Made by a program: the position numbers and the translations under genes. The notes below the pieces were generated by a model, which worked only from the letters and a program-made list of their open reading frames with translations, made no database searches and was not told where the DNA came from. Positions 1-6,258 of a stretch of 6,440 nt of DNA are shown here, in pieces (the first letter of the stretch is position 1; each line of letters begins with the position of its first letter). The stretch comes from an uncultured Clostridia bacterium (GTDB taxonomy: Bacteria > Bacillota_A > Clostridia > Oscillospirales > Oscillospiraceae), in NCBI GenBank assembly GCA_947307375.1, contig CAMZIX010000074.1, positions 1 through 6,440 of the forward strand, given 5' to 3'.

Positions 1-3000
1 CTTCTGGCAGTTCTCCATGCCGCCCTTGATGCTGTGCATCTCGCAGGGGGCGTAGGCGATGATGAGGGACGGGCCCTTATGAGCCTCGGCCTCGGCGATG
101 GCCTTCAGGGTCTGGACCTTGTTGGCGCCCATGGCGATCTGGGCCACGTAGACGTAGCCGTAGGTCATGGCCATCTCGGCCAGGCTCTTGCTCTTGAGCT
201 CCTTGCCGGCAGAGGCGAACTGCGCCACCTGGCCGATGTTGGAGGCCTTGGAGGCCTGGCCGCCGGTGTTGGAATACACCTCGGTGTTGAACACGAAGAC
301 GTTGACGTCCTCGCCGGAGGCGAGCACGTGGTCCACGCCGCCGTAGCCGATGTCGTAGGCCCAGCCGTCGCCGCCGAAGATCCACATGGACTTCTTGTTC
401 AGGTAATCCTTCTGGGCGAGGATCTCGCGGGCCAGGGTGCAGGCGTCGCAGTCGCAGCCCTCGCAGACGCCCTCTTCGAGCGCCTTGACGAGCGCCTTCG
501 CGGGCTCCTGGTTGGTGTTGCCGTCTTCATAGGTCTCGAACCACTTCGCGGCGGCTTCCTTGATGTCCTTGTCGCACCACTCGATGGCGACGAGCTTCTC
601 GACCTTCGCCTTCAGATCGTCGCGGATCTTCTTCTGGCCGAGGTAGACGCCCAGGCCGTGCTCCGCGTTGTCCTCAAAGAGGGAGTTGGCCCAGGCGGGA
701 CCCTTGCCTTCCTTGTTGACGGTGTAGGGCGAGGTGGCAGCCGGGCCGCCCCAGATGGACGAGCAGCCGGTGGCGTTGGAGATGAGCATGTGATCGCCGA
801 AGAGCTGGGTGACGAGACGGGCATAGCTGGTCTCGGCGCAGCCGGCGCAGGAGCCGGAGAACTCGAGGTAGGGCTGAGCGAACTGGCTGAACTTGACGTT
901 GTCGGCCACGAACATCTCGGGCTTGGCAGCGACCTTCTCGACCATGTAGTCGAAGACCTCCTGCTCGGGCAGCTGGGTCTCCATCGGGACCATCTCGATG
1001 GCGTGGACGGCGCACTGGCTGATGCAGACGCCGCAGCCCATGCAGTCGAGCGGGGAGACGGCCATGGCGAACTTGTACTCGCCCTTGCCCTTGCCGACCT
1101 TGATGTCGGCCATCTTGGTCTGCGCGGGAGCCGCGGCGGCCTCCTCGGCGGTCAGCGCGAAGGGACGGATCGTGGCGTGCGGGCAGACAAAGGCGCACTG
1201 GTTGCACTGGACGCACTTCTCGGCGTCCCACTTGGGCACGCTGACGGCGATGCCGCGCTTCTCATAGGCGGCGGCGCCGAGCTCGAAGGTGCCGTCGGCG
1301 TGATCGACGAAAGCGGAGACGGGCAGGCTGTCGCCGTCCATCTTGTCCACGGGATCGAGGATGGAGGTGACCATCTTGACGGTCTTCTCGCGGCCGTGCT
1401 TGGCAACGACTTCCTTGTGATCGACGGCCTCAGCCCAGGAGGCGGGCACTTCGACCTTCTCAAAGGCGGTGGCGCCGGCGTCGATGGCGGCGTAGTTCAT
1501 GTCGACGACGTCCTGGCCCTTCTTCAGGTAGGAGTGCAGGGCGGCGTCCTTCATGTACTGGATGGCCTCGGCCGCGGGCAGGACCTTCGCCAGGGCGAAG
1601 AAGGCGGACTGGAGGATGGTGTTGGTGCGCTTGCCCATGCCGATCTTCTTGGCCAGGTCGATGGCGTTGATCATGTAGAGCTGGATGTTGTTCTTGGCGA
1701 TGTAGCGCTTGGAGGCGGCGTCGAGGTGATGCTCGAGCTCCTCAAAGCTCCACTGGCAGTTGATCAGGAACACGCCGCCGGGCTTCACGTCGCGGACGAT
1801 GGGGAAGCCCTTGGTGATGTAGCTGGGCACATGGCAGGCGACGAAGTCGGCCTTGTTGATGTAGTACGGGCTCTTGATCGGGTTGTCGCCGAAGCGCAGG
1901 TGGCTGATGGTCACGCCGCCGGTCTTCTTGGAGTCGTACTGGAAGTAGGCCTGGACGTACTTGTCGGTGTGGTCGCCGATGATCTTGATGGAGTTCTTGT
2001 TCGCGCCGACGGTGCCGTCGCCGCCCAGACCCCAGAACTTGCACTCGATGGTGCCGGGCGCCGCGGTGGCGGGAGCCGGGCCTTCCTCGAGGGAGAGGTT
2101 CGTGACGTCGTCGACGATGCCGATCGTGAACATGCGCTTCATCTGATCCTTCTTCAGCTCGTTGTACACGGCGAAGACGGAGGCGGGAGGCGTGTCCTTG
2201 GAGCCGAGGCCGTAGCGGCCGCCGATGACCTCGATGCCGGTGCGGCCGGTGGTGGCCAGCGCGGTGACGACGTCAAGGTAGAGCGGCTCGCCCTGGGCGC
2301 CGGGCTCCTTGGTGCGGTCGAGCACGGCCAGCTTTTTGCAGGTGGCGGGGATGGCCGCGACCAGCTTCTCGGGGCAGAACGGACGGTACAGGCGGACCTT
2401 CACGAGGCCGACCTTCTCGCCGCGGGCGTTGAGGTAGTCGATGACTTCCTCGGCCACGTCGCAGATGGAGCCCATCGCGACGATGACGCGCTCGGCGTCG
2501 GGCGCGCCGTAGTAGTTGAAGAGCTGGTAATCGGTGCCGAGCTTCTCGTTGATCTTGCCCATGTACTCTTCGACGACCGCGGGCACGGCCTCATAATACT
2601 TGTTGGAGGCCTCGCGGTTCTGGAAGAAGATGTCGCCGTTCTCGTGGGAACCGCGCATCACGGGGTGCTCGGAGTTGAGGGCGCGGGCGCGGAAGGCCTG
2701 GACGGCGTCCATGTCGACCATGTCCTTCAGATCCTCGTAGTCCCAGACCTCGATCTTCTGCAGCTCGTGGGAGGTGCGGAAGCCGTCGAAGAAGTTCAGG
2801 AAGGGCACGCGGCTCTTGATGGCGGCCAGATGGGCCACGGGCGCGAGGTCCATGACCTCCTGCACGTTGGTCTCGGCCAGCATGGCAAAGCCGGTCTGAC
2901 GGCAGGCCATCACGTCGCTGTGATCGCCGAAGATGTTCAGGGTGTGGCTGGCGAGGGTACGGGCGGACACGTGGAACACGCCGGGCAGCAGCTCGCCTGC

Positions 3001-3300
3001 GATCTTGTACATGTTGGGGATCATCAGCAGCAGGCCCTGGGAGGCGGTGTAGGTGGTGGTCAGGGCGCCCGCGTTGAGGGAGCCGTGCACAGCGCCGGCG
3101 GCGCCGGACTCAGCCTGCATCTCCTGCACCTTGACGGTGGAGCCGAAGATGTTCTTGCGGCCCTGAGCGGCCCACTGGTCCACATAGTCGGCCATGGGGC
3201 TGGACGGGGTGATGGGGTAGATAGCGGCTACTTCGGTGAACGCGTAGGATACATGGGCGGCGGCGTTGTTGCCGTCCATGGTCTTGAAGTGTCTCTTCAT
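1..3300 (-). CDS. nifJ: Pyruvate:ferredoxin (flavodoxin) oxidoreductase, 3' end cut off by the window
   Basis: This cytoplasmic enzyme oxidatively decarboxylates pyruvate with CoA to acetyl-CoA and CO2, passing electrons to ferredoxin or flavodoxin; it is central to anaerobic fermentation. The frame is open for 1,100 codons to the window edge, against about 1,170-1,200 for the family, so only the extreme C-terminus is missing. The N-terminal TPP/pyruvate domain has YPITPSSPMA (28-37), Glu64 in QAESGAAG and Arg114, the same numbers as the catalytic residues of the Desulfovibrio africanus enzyme as I recall them. The gamma-type domain has GLGGDGTVGANKN (424 on), followed by the EKR region near 590-605. 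Two ferredoxin-like clusters are Cys696/699/702/706 and Cys753/756/759/763; the last is followed by Ala, not the usual Pro. Proximal-cluster ligands are Cys818, 821, 846 and 1086. The TPP motif is GDGWAYDIG (977 on), with NTEVYSNTGGQ at 1005. The ATG is preceded by GGAG with an 8-nt gap. Four extra cysteines lie at 946-954. No frameshift is seen. Confidence 0.98.
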   Translation of the reverse strand, partial: MKRHFKTMDGNNAAAHVSYAFTEVAAIYPITPSSPMADYVDQWAAQGRKNIFGSTVKVQEMQAESGAAGAVHGSLNAGALTTTYTASQGLLLMIPNMYKIAGELLPGVFHVSARTLASHTLNIFGDHSDVMACRQTGFAMLAETNVQEVMDLAPVAHLAAIKSRVPFLNFFDGFRTSHELQKIEVWDYEDLKDMVDMDAVQAFRARALNSEHPVMRGSHENGDIFFQNREASNKYYEAVPAVVEEYMGKINEKLGTDYQLFNYYGAPDAERVIVAMGSICDVAEEVIDYLNARGEKVGLVKVRLYRPFCPEKLVAAIPATCKKLAVLDRTKEPGAQGEPLYLDVVTALATTGRTGIEVIGGRYGLGSKDTPPASVFAVYNELKKDQMKRMFTIGIVDDVTNLSLEEGPAPATAAPGTIECKFWGLGGDGTVGANKNSIKIIGDHTDKYVQAYFQYDSKKTGGVTISHLRFGDNPIKSPYYINKADFVACHVPSYITKGFPIVRDVKPGGVFLINCQWSFEELEHHLDAASKRYIAKNNIQLYMINAIDLAKKIGMGKRTNTILQSAFFALAKVLPAAEAIQYMKDAALHSYLKKGQDVVDMNYAAIDAGATAFEKVEVPASWAEAVDHKEVVAKHGREKTVKMVTSILDPVDKMDGDSLPVSAFVDHADGTFELGAAAYEKRGIAVSVPKWDAEKCVQCNQCAFVCPHATIRPFALTAEEAAAAPAQTKMADIKVGKGKGEYKFAMAVSPLDCMGCGVCISQCAVHAIEMVPMETQLPEQEVFDYMVEKVAAKPEMFVADNVKFSQFAQPYLEFSGSCAGCAETSYARLVTQLFGDHMLISNATGCSSIWGGPAATSPYTVNKEGKGPAWANSLFEDNAEHGLGVYLGQKKIRDDLKAKVEKLVAIEWCDKDIKEAAAKWFETYEDGNTNQEPAKALVKALEEGVCEGCDCDACTLAREILAQKDYLNKKSMWIFGGDGWAYDIGYGGVDHVLASGEDVNVFVFNTEVYSNTGGQASKASNIGQVAQFASAGKELKSKSLAEMAMTYGYVYVAQIAMGANKVQTLKAIAEAEAHKGPSLIIAYAPCEMHSIKGGMENCQK

Positions 3301-3341
3301 ACAGTCATCTCCATGCATAAATTTTCTAAAATCGGGTGCCG

Positions 3342-3353
3342 CGGGCATGCCCG
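3342..3353. repeat. 12-bp perfect palindrome in the nifJ leader
   Basis: CGGGCATGCCCG is a perfect palindrome, lying about 20-30 nt downstream of the predicted nifJ transcription start and about 40 nt before the start codon. A second, AT-rich inverted repeat, ATTTTCTAAAAT (3321-3332), lies between it and the gene. Either could be an operator for a dimeric repressor; no known regulator motif is recognised in them. Confidence 0.5.
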
Positions 3354-3360
3354 AAAGCCC

Positions 3361-3371
3361 CCTTTTTCGCA
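3361..3371. repeat. 11-bp direct repeat, copy 1 (at the predicted nifJ start)
   Basis: CCTTTTTCGCA on the plus strand (TGCGAAAAAGG as read toward nifJ) is repeated exactly at 3430-3440. This copy begins at the predicted transcription start of nifJ. The two copies are 69 bp apart and bracket the predicted -35 and -10 boxes. The repetition is certain; a regulatory role is an inference. Confidence 0.5.
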
Positions 3372-3377
3372 TTTTAC

Positions 3378-3406
3378 AGTTTAACATTTTTTCCTTTGCT
3401 TGTAAA
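3378..3406 (-). promoter_or_regulatory. Predicted sigma-A-type promoter of nifJ
   Basis: Read on the minus strand, a -35 box TTTACA (3406-3401) is followed after exactly 17 bp by TAAACT (3383-3378). The bases TGT just before the -10 give an extended TGn element. A start near 3371 would leave an untranslated leader of about 70 nt before the nifJ ATG. The -35 matches consensus at five of six bases and the -10 at four of six, so this is a good but unproven candidate. It is the best-spaced pair I found upstream of nifJ. Confidence 0.55.
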
Positions 3407-3429
3407 CAGGCAAGCCGCACAAAATATTG

Positions 3430-3440
3430 CCTTTTTCGCA
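3430..3440. repeat. 11-bp direct repeat, copy 2 (upstream of the nifJ -35 box)
   Basis: This is the second exact copy of CCTTTTTCGCA, 23 bp upstream of the predicted -35 of nifJ. It abuts an imperfect GC-rich inverted repeat (3439-3462, arms CACGGGGGC and GCCCCC-C-GTG with one bulged C). Confidence 0.5.
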
Positions 3441-3557
3441 CGGGGGCGGCGAGCCCCCCGTGAAGGCCCCCCTTGCCTGAAGGGAAGATTCCCCCGCCGT
3501 CTTCTCCTTCCTCCCTCCGCCCGCCCCGTCTCCTGAGCGCCGCGAACGAAATAACAC

Positions 3558-3586
3558 TTGTGCTTTTGCTTCGGATAGTATATAAT
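3558..3586 (+). promoter_or_regulatory. Predicted sigma-A-type promoter of the yloU-yloV operon
   Basis: TTGTGC (3558-3563) and a consensus TATAAT (3581-3586) are separated by exactly 17 bp, in an AT-rich block that stands out from GC-rich surroundings. Transcription should start near 3593, giving a leader of about 60 nt before the first gene. No other promoter is evident before the second gene, whose gap of 29 nt implies co-transcription. Confidence 0.78.
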
Positions 3587-3594
3587 TGTACAGT

Positions 3595-3624
3595 CCGTCA
3601 TAGCGGCCTGCGGCCGCCGGACGG
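3595..3624 (+). promoter_or_regulatory. Predicted hairpin in the yloU leader
   Basis: The leader RNA can fold into a two-part stem: CCGTC (3595-3599) with GACGG (3620-3624), then, across a small internal loop, GCGGCC (3603-3608) with GGCCGC (3612-3617) around a TGC loop. It begins within a few bases of the predicted transcription start and ends 14 nt before the AGGAG site, leaving that site free. A 5' stabilising hairpin is the simplest reading. It has no T-run, so it is not a terminator, and it matches no riboswitch I recognise. Confidence 0.4.
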
Positions 3625-3652
3625 CGCATCACCGTGAAAGGAGATCCTGATT

Positions 3653-4000
3653 ATGGTGAATATCAAGAACGACAACGGTCAGATCAGCATCACGAGCGAT
3701 GTTTTTACCTATCTGGCCGGCGACGCCGCCACCAGCTGCTTCGGCGTCAAGGGCATGGCCGGCCGCAGTGAAAAGGGCGGCCTGCAGCTGCTGCGTCGCG
3801 TGGATATGTCCAAGGGCGTGGTCGTGAACTTCAACGACGACGGCAGCCTCTCTCTGGAGCTGCACATCGGCGTGGACCACGGGGTCAACATGGCCGCCGT
3901 CTCCCGCAGCATCATCAAGGAAGTCAGCTACAAGCTGCAGCGCTCCACCGGCGTCCCGGTGAAGAACGTGGACGTATATATAGACACGATTATCGGATAA
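3653..4000 (+). CDS. yloU: Asp23/Gls24-family (DUF322) envelope stress protein, YloU-like
   Basis: This 115-residue protein belongs to the Asp23/Gls24 family, small soluble proteins of Gram-positive bacteria tied to cell-envelope homeostasis and alkaline or general stress; their biochemical activity is not settled. The sequence follows the family pattern: an N-terminal GQISITSDVFTYLAGDAA (9-26), then GVKGM (31-35), a KGVVVNF strand, LSLELHIGVDHGVNM and a C-terminal helix and strand ending in STGVPVKNVDVYIDTIIG. There is no signal peptide or membrane segment. The ATG has AGGAG (3639-3643) with a 9-nt gap. It is followed after 29 nt by the DAK-domain gene, the conserved yloU-yloV order of Firmicutes, which makes YloU a better name than Staphylococcus Asp23. 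The membrane anchor AmaP known from Staphylococcus is not in this window. Confidence 0.93.
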   Translation: MVNIKNDNGQISITSDVFTYLAGDAATSCFGVKGMAGRSEKGGLQLLRRVDMSKGVVVNFNDDGSLSLELHIGVDHGVNMAAVSRSIIKEVSYKLQRSTGVPVKNVDVYIDTIIG

Positions 4001-4014
4001 GCCCCGCTTCATCC

Positions 4015-4020
4015 GGGAGG
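4015..4020 (+). promoter_or_regulatory. Ribosome binding site that fixes the TTG start of yloV
   Basis: GGGAGG lies 9 nt before TTG at 4030. The first in-frame ATG is at codon 13 and would remove the conserved N-terminal helix (DYIDAAAFKEM) and has no comparable site, so TTG is taken as the start. Confidence 0.8.
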
Positions 4021-4029
4021 TAGAAGAAC

Positions 4030-5718
4030 TTGAGAGATTATATCGACGCCGCCGCCTTCAAGGAAATGATCCTGTGCGCCAACGCGGCGCTTCACCGCAG
4101 CGTCCAGTCCATCAACGAGCTGAACGTCTTTCCCGTGCCGGACGGCGACACCGGCACCAACATGGGCCTGACCCTCGGCAACGCCGCCGACGAGCTGAAA
4201 AAGCGCGACTTCAACACCGTCGCCGAGGCCTCCGCCTGCGTATCCTCCGCGCTGCTGCGCGGCGCGCGCGGCAACTCCGGCGTGATCCTCAGCCTGCTGT
4301 TCCGCGGCATCGCCAAGCGGCTGAAGGATCTGGAAACCGCCGGCTGTTATGAATTTTCCGCCGCCATGGTCGACGGCGTGGAGGCCGCCTACAAGGCCGT
4401 CATGAAGCCCGCCGAGGGCACCATCCTCACCGTCTCCCGCCTGGCCTCCGCCGCGGCGAAGGAAGCCGCCAAGAAGGAGAAGAGCCTCGAGGAGGCGCTG
4501 GAATGCGCCCTCAAGGCCGGCGACGAAGCGCTGGAGAACACCGTCAACCAGAACCCCGTGCTGAAAAAGGCCGGCGTCATCGACGCGGGCGGCAAGGGCT
4601 ACATGGTCATCCTCCACGCGATGCTCGCCTCCCTGCGCGGCGAGATCCGCTCCGCCGAGGACGAGCCGGCCTCCGCCGCGAACGAGAGCGAGAGCGTGTT
4701 CGTGGCCGAAAAGGTGGACGTGCCGGAGCGCAACATCTTCGACACGGTCTACACGGTGCGCAAAAACGATCCGGACGTGGATCTGATGCCGCTGCGCCAG
4801 TATCTGGACGGCATCGGCGACTCCCTGGTCATCAACGACGACGACGAGATCATCAAGGTGCACGTACACACCGACGTCCCCGCGATGGCGCTGACCGAGA
4901 GCATGAAATTCGGCGAGCTGGAGCTGGTGAAGATCGAGAACATGCGCCTGCAGGCGCTGGATCAGATCGCCGGCGGCAAGGCGAAGAGCACCGACGACCT
5001 GGAGCAGGTGGAAAAGGACCTGGAGAGCGGCGCCGCCGAGCCCGAATTCGCCGAGCCCGAAAAGCAGTACGGCGTTGTCACGGTCTGCGCCGGCCGGGGC
5101 ATGGAGGAGCTGTTCCGCGACCTCGGCGCCGACGGCATCGTCACCGGCGGTCAGACCATGAACCCCTCCACCGACGACATCCTCCGGCAGATCAACCGCA
5201 CTCCCGCCTCCACGGTCTTCGTCTTCCCCAACAACAAAAACATCATCATGGCCGCCCAGCAGTGCGTCCCGATGACCGAGAAAAAGGTCATCGTCATGCC
5301 CACCAAAACGGTGCCGCAGGGCGTGGCCGCGCTGTTGAGCCTGAACCTTGACGAGCCGGAGGCTCAGATCGTCTCCGACATGAACGAGGCCATCAGCCGC
5401 GTGCACACCGCGATGATCACCTACGCCGCCCGCGACAGCGAATTCGACGGCCACAGCATCCGCGCCGGGGAATACCTGGCCCTGATGGACGGCGCGCTGA
5501 TCGAGAACTGCACCGAAACGGACACGCTCTTCGCTTCGCTGAGCCGCGCCGCCAGGCCGATGGGGCCCGAGGTCATCACCATCTACTACGGGGCCGACGT
5601 CAGCACCGAGGAGGCCGAGGCAGCCGGCGCCGTCTTCGGCGAACGCTTCCCCGACGCGGAGATCAGCGTCGTCAGCGGCGGCCAGCCGGTCTACTACTAC
5701 ATGATCTCCTTTGAGTAA
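4030..5718 (+). CDS. yloV: DAK2-domain fatty acid kinase-like protein (YloV/FakA family)
   Basis: FakA-type proteins transfer phosphate from ATP to fatty acids held by FakB binding proteins, giving acyl-phosphate for phospholipid synthesis. At 562 residues the length is normal for the family. The N-terminal DhaL/DAK2 domain (1 to about 205) has NVFPVPDGDTGTNM, with the metal-binding Asp38 and Asp40 in place, GARGNSGVILS (78-88), PAEGTILTVSR (127-137) and DAGGKGY (185-191). A middle domain (about 230-315) has GDSLVINDDDEIIKVHVHTD with His278 and His280, and ends in ENMRLQ. A C-terminal domain (about 345-562) has GGQTMNPSTDDIL, FPNNKNIIMAA, PTKTVPQG and YYGADVS, ending GGQPVYYYMISFE as family members do. 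Where relatives usually have YCTEF this protein reads FDTVY, so Asp238 replaces the Cys. No fakB is in the window, so the substrate is inferred. Expression probably comes from the promoter ahead of yloU. Confidence 0.93.
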   Translation: MRDYIDAAAFKEMILCANAALHRSVQSINELNVFPVPDGDTGTNMGLTLGNAADELKKRDFNTVAEASACVSSALLRGARGNSGVILSLLFRGIAKRLKDLETAGCYEFSAAMVDGVEAAYKAVMKPAEGTILTVSRLASAAAKEAAKKEKSLEEALECALKAGDEALENTVNQNPVLKKAGVIDAGGKGYMVILHAMLASLRGEIRSAEDEPASAANESESVFVAEKVDVPERNIFDTVYTVRKNDPDVDLMPLRQYLDGIGDSLVINDDDEIIKVHVHTDVPAMALTESMKFGELELVKIENMRLQALDQIAGGKAKSTDDLEQVEKDLESGAAEPEFAEPEKQYGVVTVCAGRGMEELFRDLGADGIVTGGQTMNPSTDDILRQINRTPASTVFVFPNNKNIIMAAQQCVPMTEKKVIVMPTKTVPQGVAALLSLNLDEPEAQIVSDMNEAISRVHTAMITYAARDSEFDGHSIRAGEYLALMDGALIENCTETDTLFASLSRAARPMGPEVITIYYGADVSTEEAEAAGAVFGERFPDAEISVVSGGQPVYYYMISFE

Positions 5719-5731
5719 CTCAACAGAACAA

Positions 5732-5768
5732 AAAGCTGCGGGATGCGCGTTGCGCATCCCGCAGCTTT
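5732..5768. terminator. Bidirectional rho-independent terminator between yloV and the acetyltransferase gene
   Basis: Two perfectly complementary 17-nt arms (5732-5748 and 5752-5768, core GCTGCGGGATGCGC) close a 3-nt loop. The plus-strand 3' side reads CTTTCATTTGCT and the minus-strand 3' side reads CTTTTTGTT, so it can stop transcripts from both directions. It starts 13 nt after the yloV stop and ends 9 nt beyond the stop of the convergent acetyltransferase gene. The U-run is better on the minus strand. Confidence 0.92.
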
Positions 5769-5777
5769 CATTTGCTC

Positions 5778-6221
5778 TTATAAGGCCTTCAGGCAGAGCA
5801 CGACCTCCCGGCCCTTCGCGTTTTGATAGACATAGCCGTCGCACTCGAAGCCCAGCTTCTCGTGCAGGCGCCGGCTCGCCTCGTTATCCGTCAGGACCTG
5901 CTGGAGCGCGATGCGGAAGCCCAGCTCCGCCGCCCGCGCCAGCGCGAGCCGCATGGCCTCGCCCGCATAGCCCTTTCTCCGCTCCGCCGGAAAGATCTCC
6001 GGTCCGAGGGACACAACGCTGCGGCTGTGCTCCATCAGGGAGACGCTTCCCACGACGTCTCCGTCCGAAACGACCGCCAGCATCTCAAACCGCTTTCCCC
6101 GCCAGCTGCCTCGATTATACTCGTCGATCAGCGCCGCGAGCTCGTCCTCCGTCATGTCCGGAGCCTGCTTTTCCCGCAGGATCCCCGCGTCGTCCCGCGT
6201 AAAGCGCCGCAGCGTCACCAT
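5778..6221 (-). CDS. GNAT-family N-acetyltransferase
   Basis: This 147-residue cytoplasmic protein should transfer an acetyl group from acetyl-CoA to an amine; the acceptor cannot be told from sequence. The fold markers are an N-terminal strand VTLRRFTRDD, strand 4 with VVSLGPEIFP, the acetyl-CoA pyrophosphate loop ERRKGYAGEA (80-89, the R/Q-x-x-G-x-G/A motif) and the C-terminal TDNEASRRLHEKLGF (111-125), as in the RimJ/RimL-like part of the superfamily. I place the start at ATG 6221, because GGGAGGG lies 6 nt upstream; an in-frame TTG at 6236 overlaps that site and is less likely. It follows the histidine kinase end by 37 nt on the same strand with no clear terminator between, so co-transcription is probable. 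Unlike the two long genes here, it contains a TTA leucine codon, as its last codon. Confidence 0.92.
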   Translation of the reverse strand: MVTLRRFTRDDAGILREKQAPDMTEDELAALIDEYNRGSWRGKRFEMLAVVSDGDVVGSVSLMEHSRSVVSLGPEIFPAERRKGYAGEAMRLALARAAELGFRIALQQVLTDNEASRRLHEKLGFECDGYVYQNAKGREVVLCLKAL

Positions 6222-6227
6222 TCCGTT

Positions 6228-6234
6228 CCCTCCC
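6228..6234 (-). promoter_or_regulatory. Ribosome binding site that fixes the acetyltransferase start
   Basis: On the minus strand GGGAGGG is followed by a 6-nt spacer (AACGGA) and ATG at 6221. This favours the ATG over the in-frame TTG five codons upstream, which overlaps the site itself. Confidence 0.8.
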
Positions 6235-6258
6235 AAGCCGTTCTCAAAAACCGATGGC

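Larger units (their letters stand above)
3301..3652. other. Divergent intergenic region between nifJ and the yloU-yloV operon
   Basis: This 352-bp gap separates two genes transcribed away from each other. No convincing coding frame is present; the short open frames crossing it lack ribosome binding sites and recognisable protein features. It is a mosaic: an AT-rich part next to nifJ (3313-3435), a very GC-rich middle with a pyrimidine-rich plus strand (3441-3540), and an AT-rich promoter block for the right-hand operon (3550-3592). Predicted promoters, short direct and inverted repeats and leader hairpins are listed separately. Confidence 0.85.

Noticed and set aside
34..3384. 1,116-codon open frame on the plus strand
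   Set aside because: It is the codon-register antisense of nifJ. Its translation is low-complexity (rich in Gly, Leu, Val, Asp, His) with no domain, and its openness is explained by absence of TTA, CTA and TCA codons in nifJ.
3301..3450. Possible Rex (redox repressor) operator upstream of nifJ
   Set aside because: I looked for TTGTGA-N6-TCACAA and close variants and saw none; the palindromes present have a different sequence.
3439..3462. GC-rich hairpin (CACGGGGGC / GCCCCC-C-GTG) as a terminator
   Set aside because: Neither strand has a T-run after the stem: the plus strand continues AAGGCCCC and the minus strand continues CGAAAAAGG. No gene ends nearby.
3407..3479. Inverted repeat CAGGCAAG / CTTGCCTG with a 57-bp gap
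   Set aside because: Arms of 8 bp far apart in a biased sequence are weak evidence. No transposase or target duplication accompanies them, so I do not call a mobile element or attachment site.
3266..3632. Short frames of 65-83 codons on both strands in the intergenic region
   Set aside because: They overlap each other, lack ribosome binding sites at their starts, have Arg/Pro-rich or low-complexity translations and lie across predicted promoters.
4503..5351. 282-codon plus-strand frame inside yloV
   Set aside because: It is an out-of-frame Arg/Pro-rich shadow of yloV, typical of GC-rich coding DNA.
4009..5844. 611-codon open frame on the minus strand opposite yloV
   Set aside because: It is the same codon-register antisense artefact; it runs through the terminator and into the end of the acetyltransferase gene and has no recognisable protein features.
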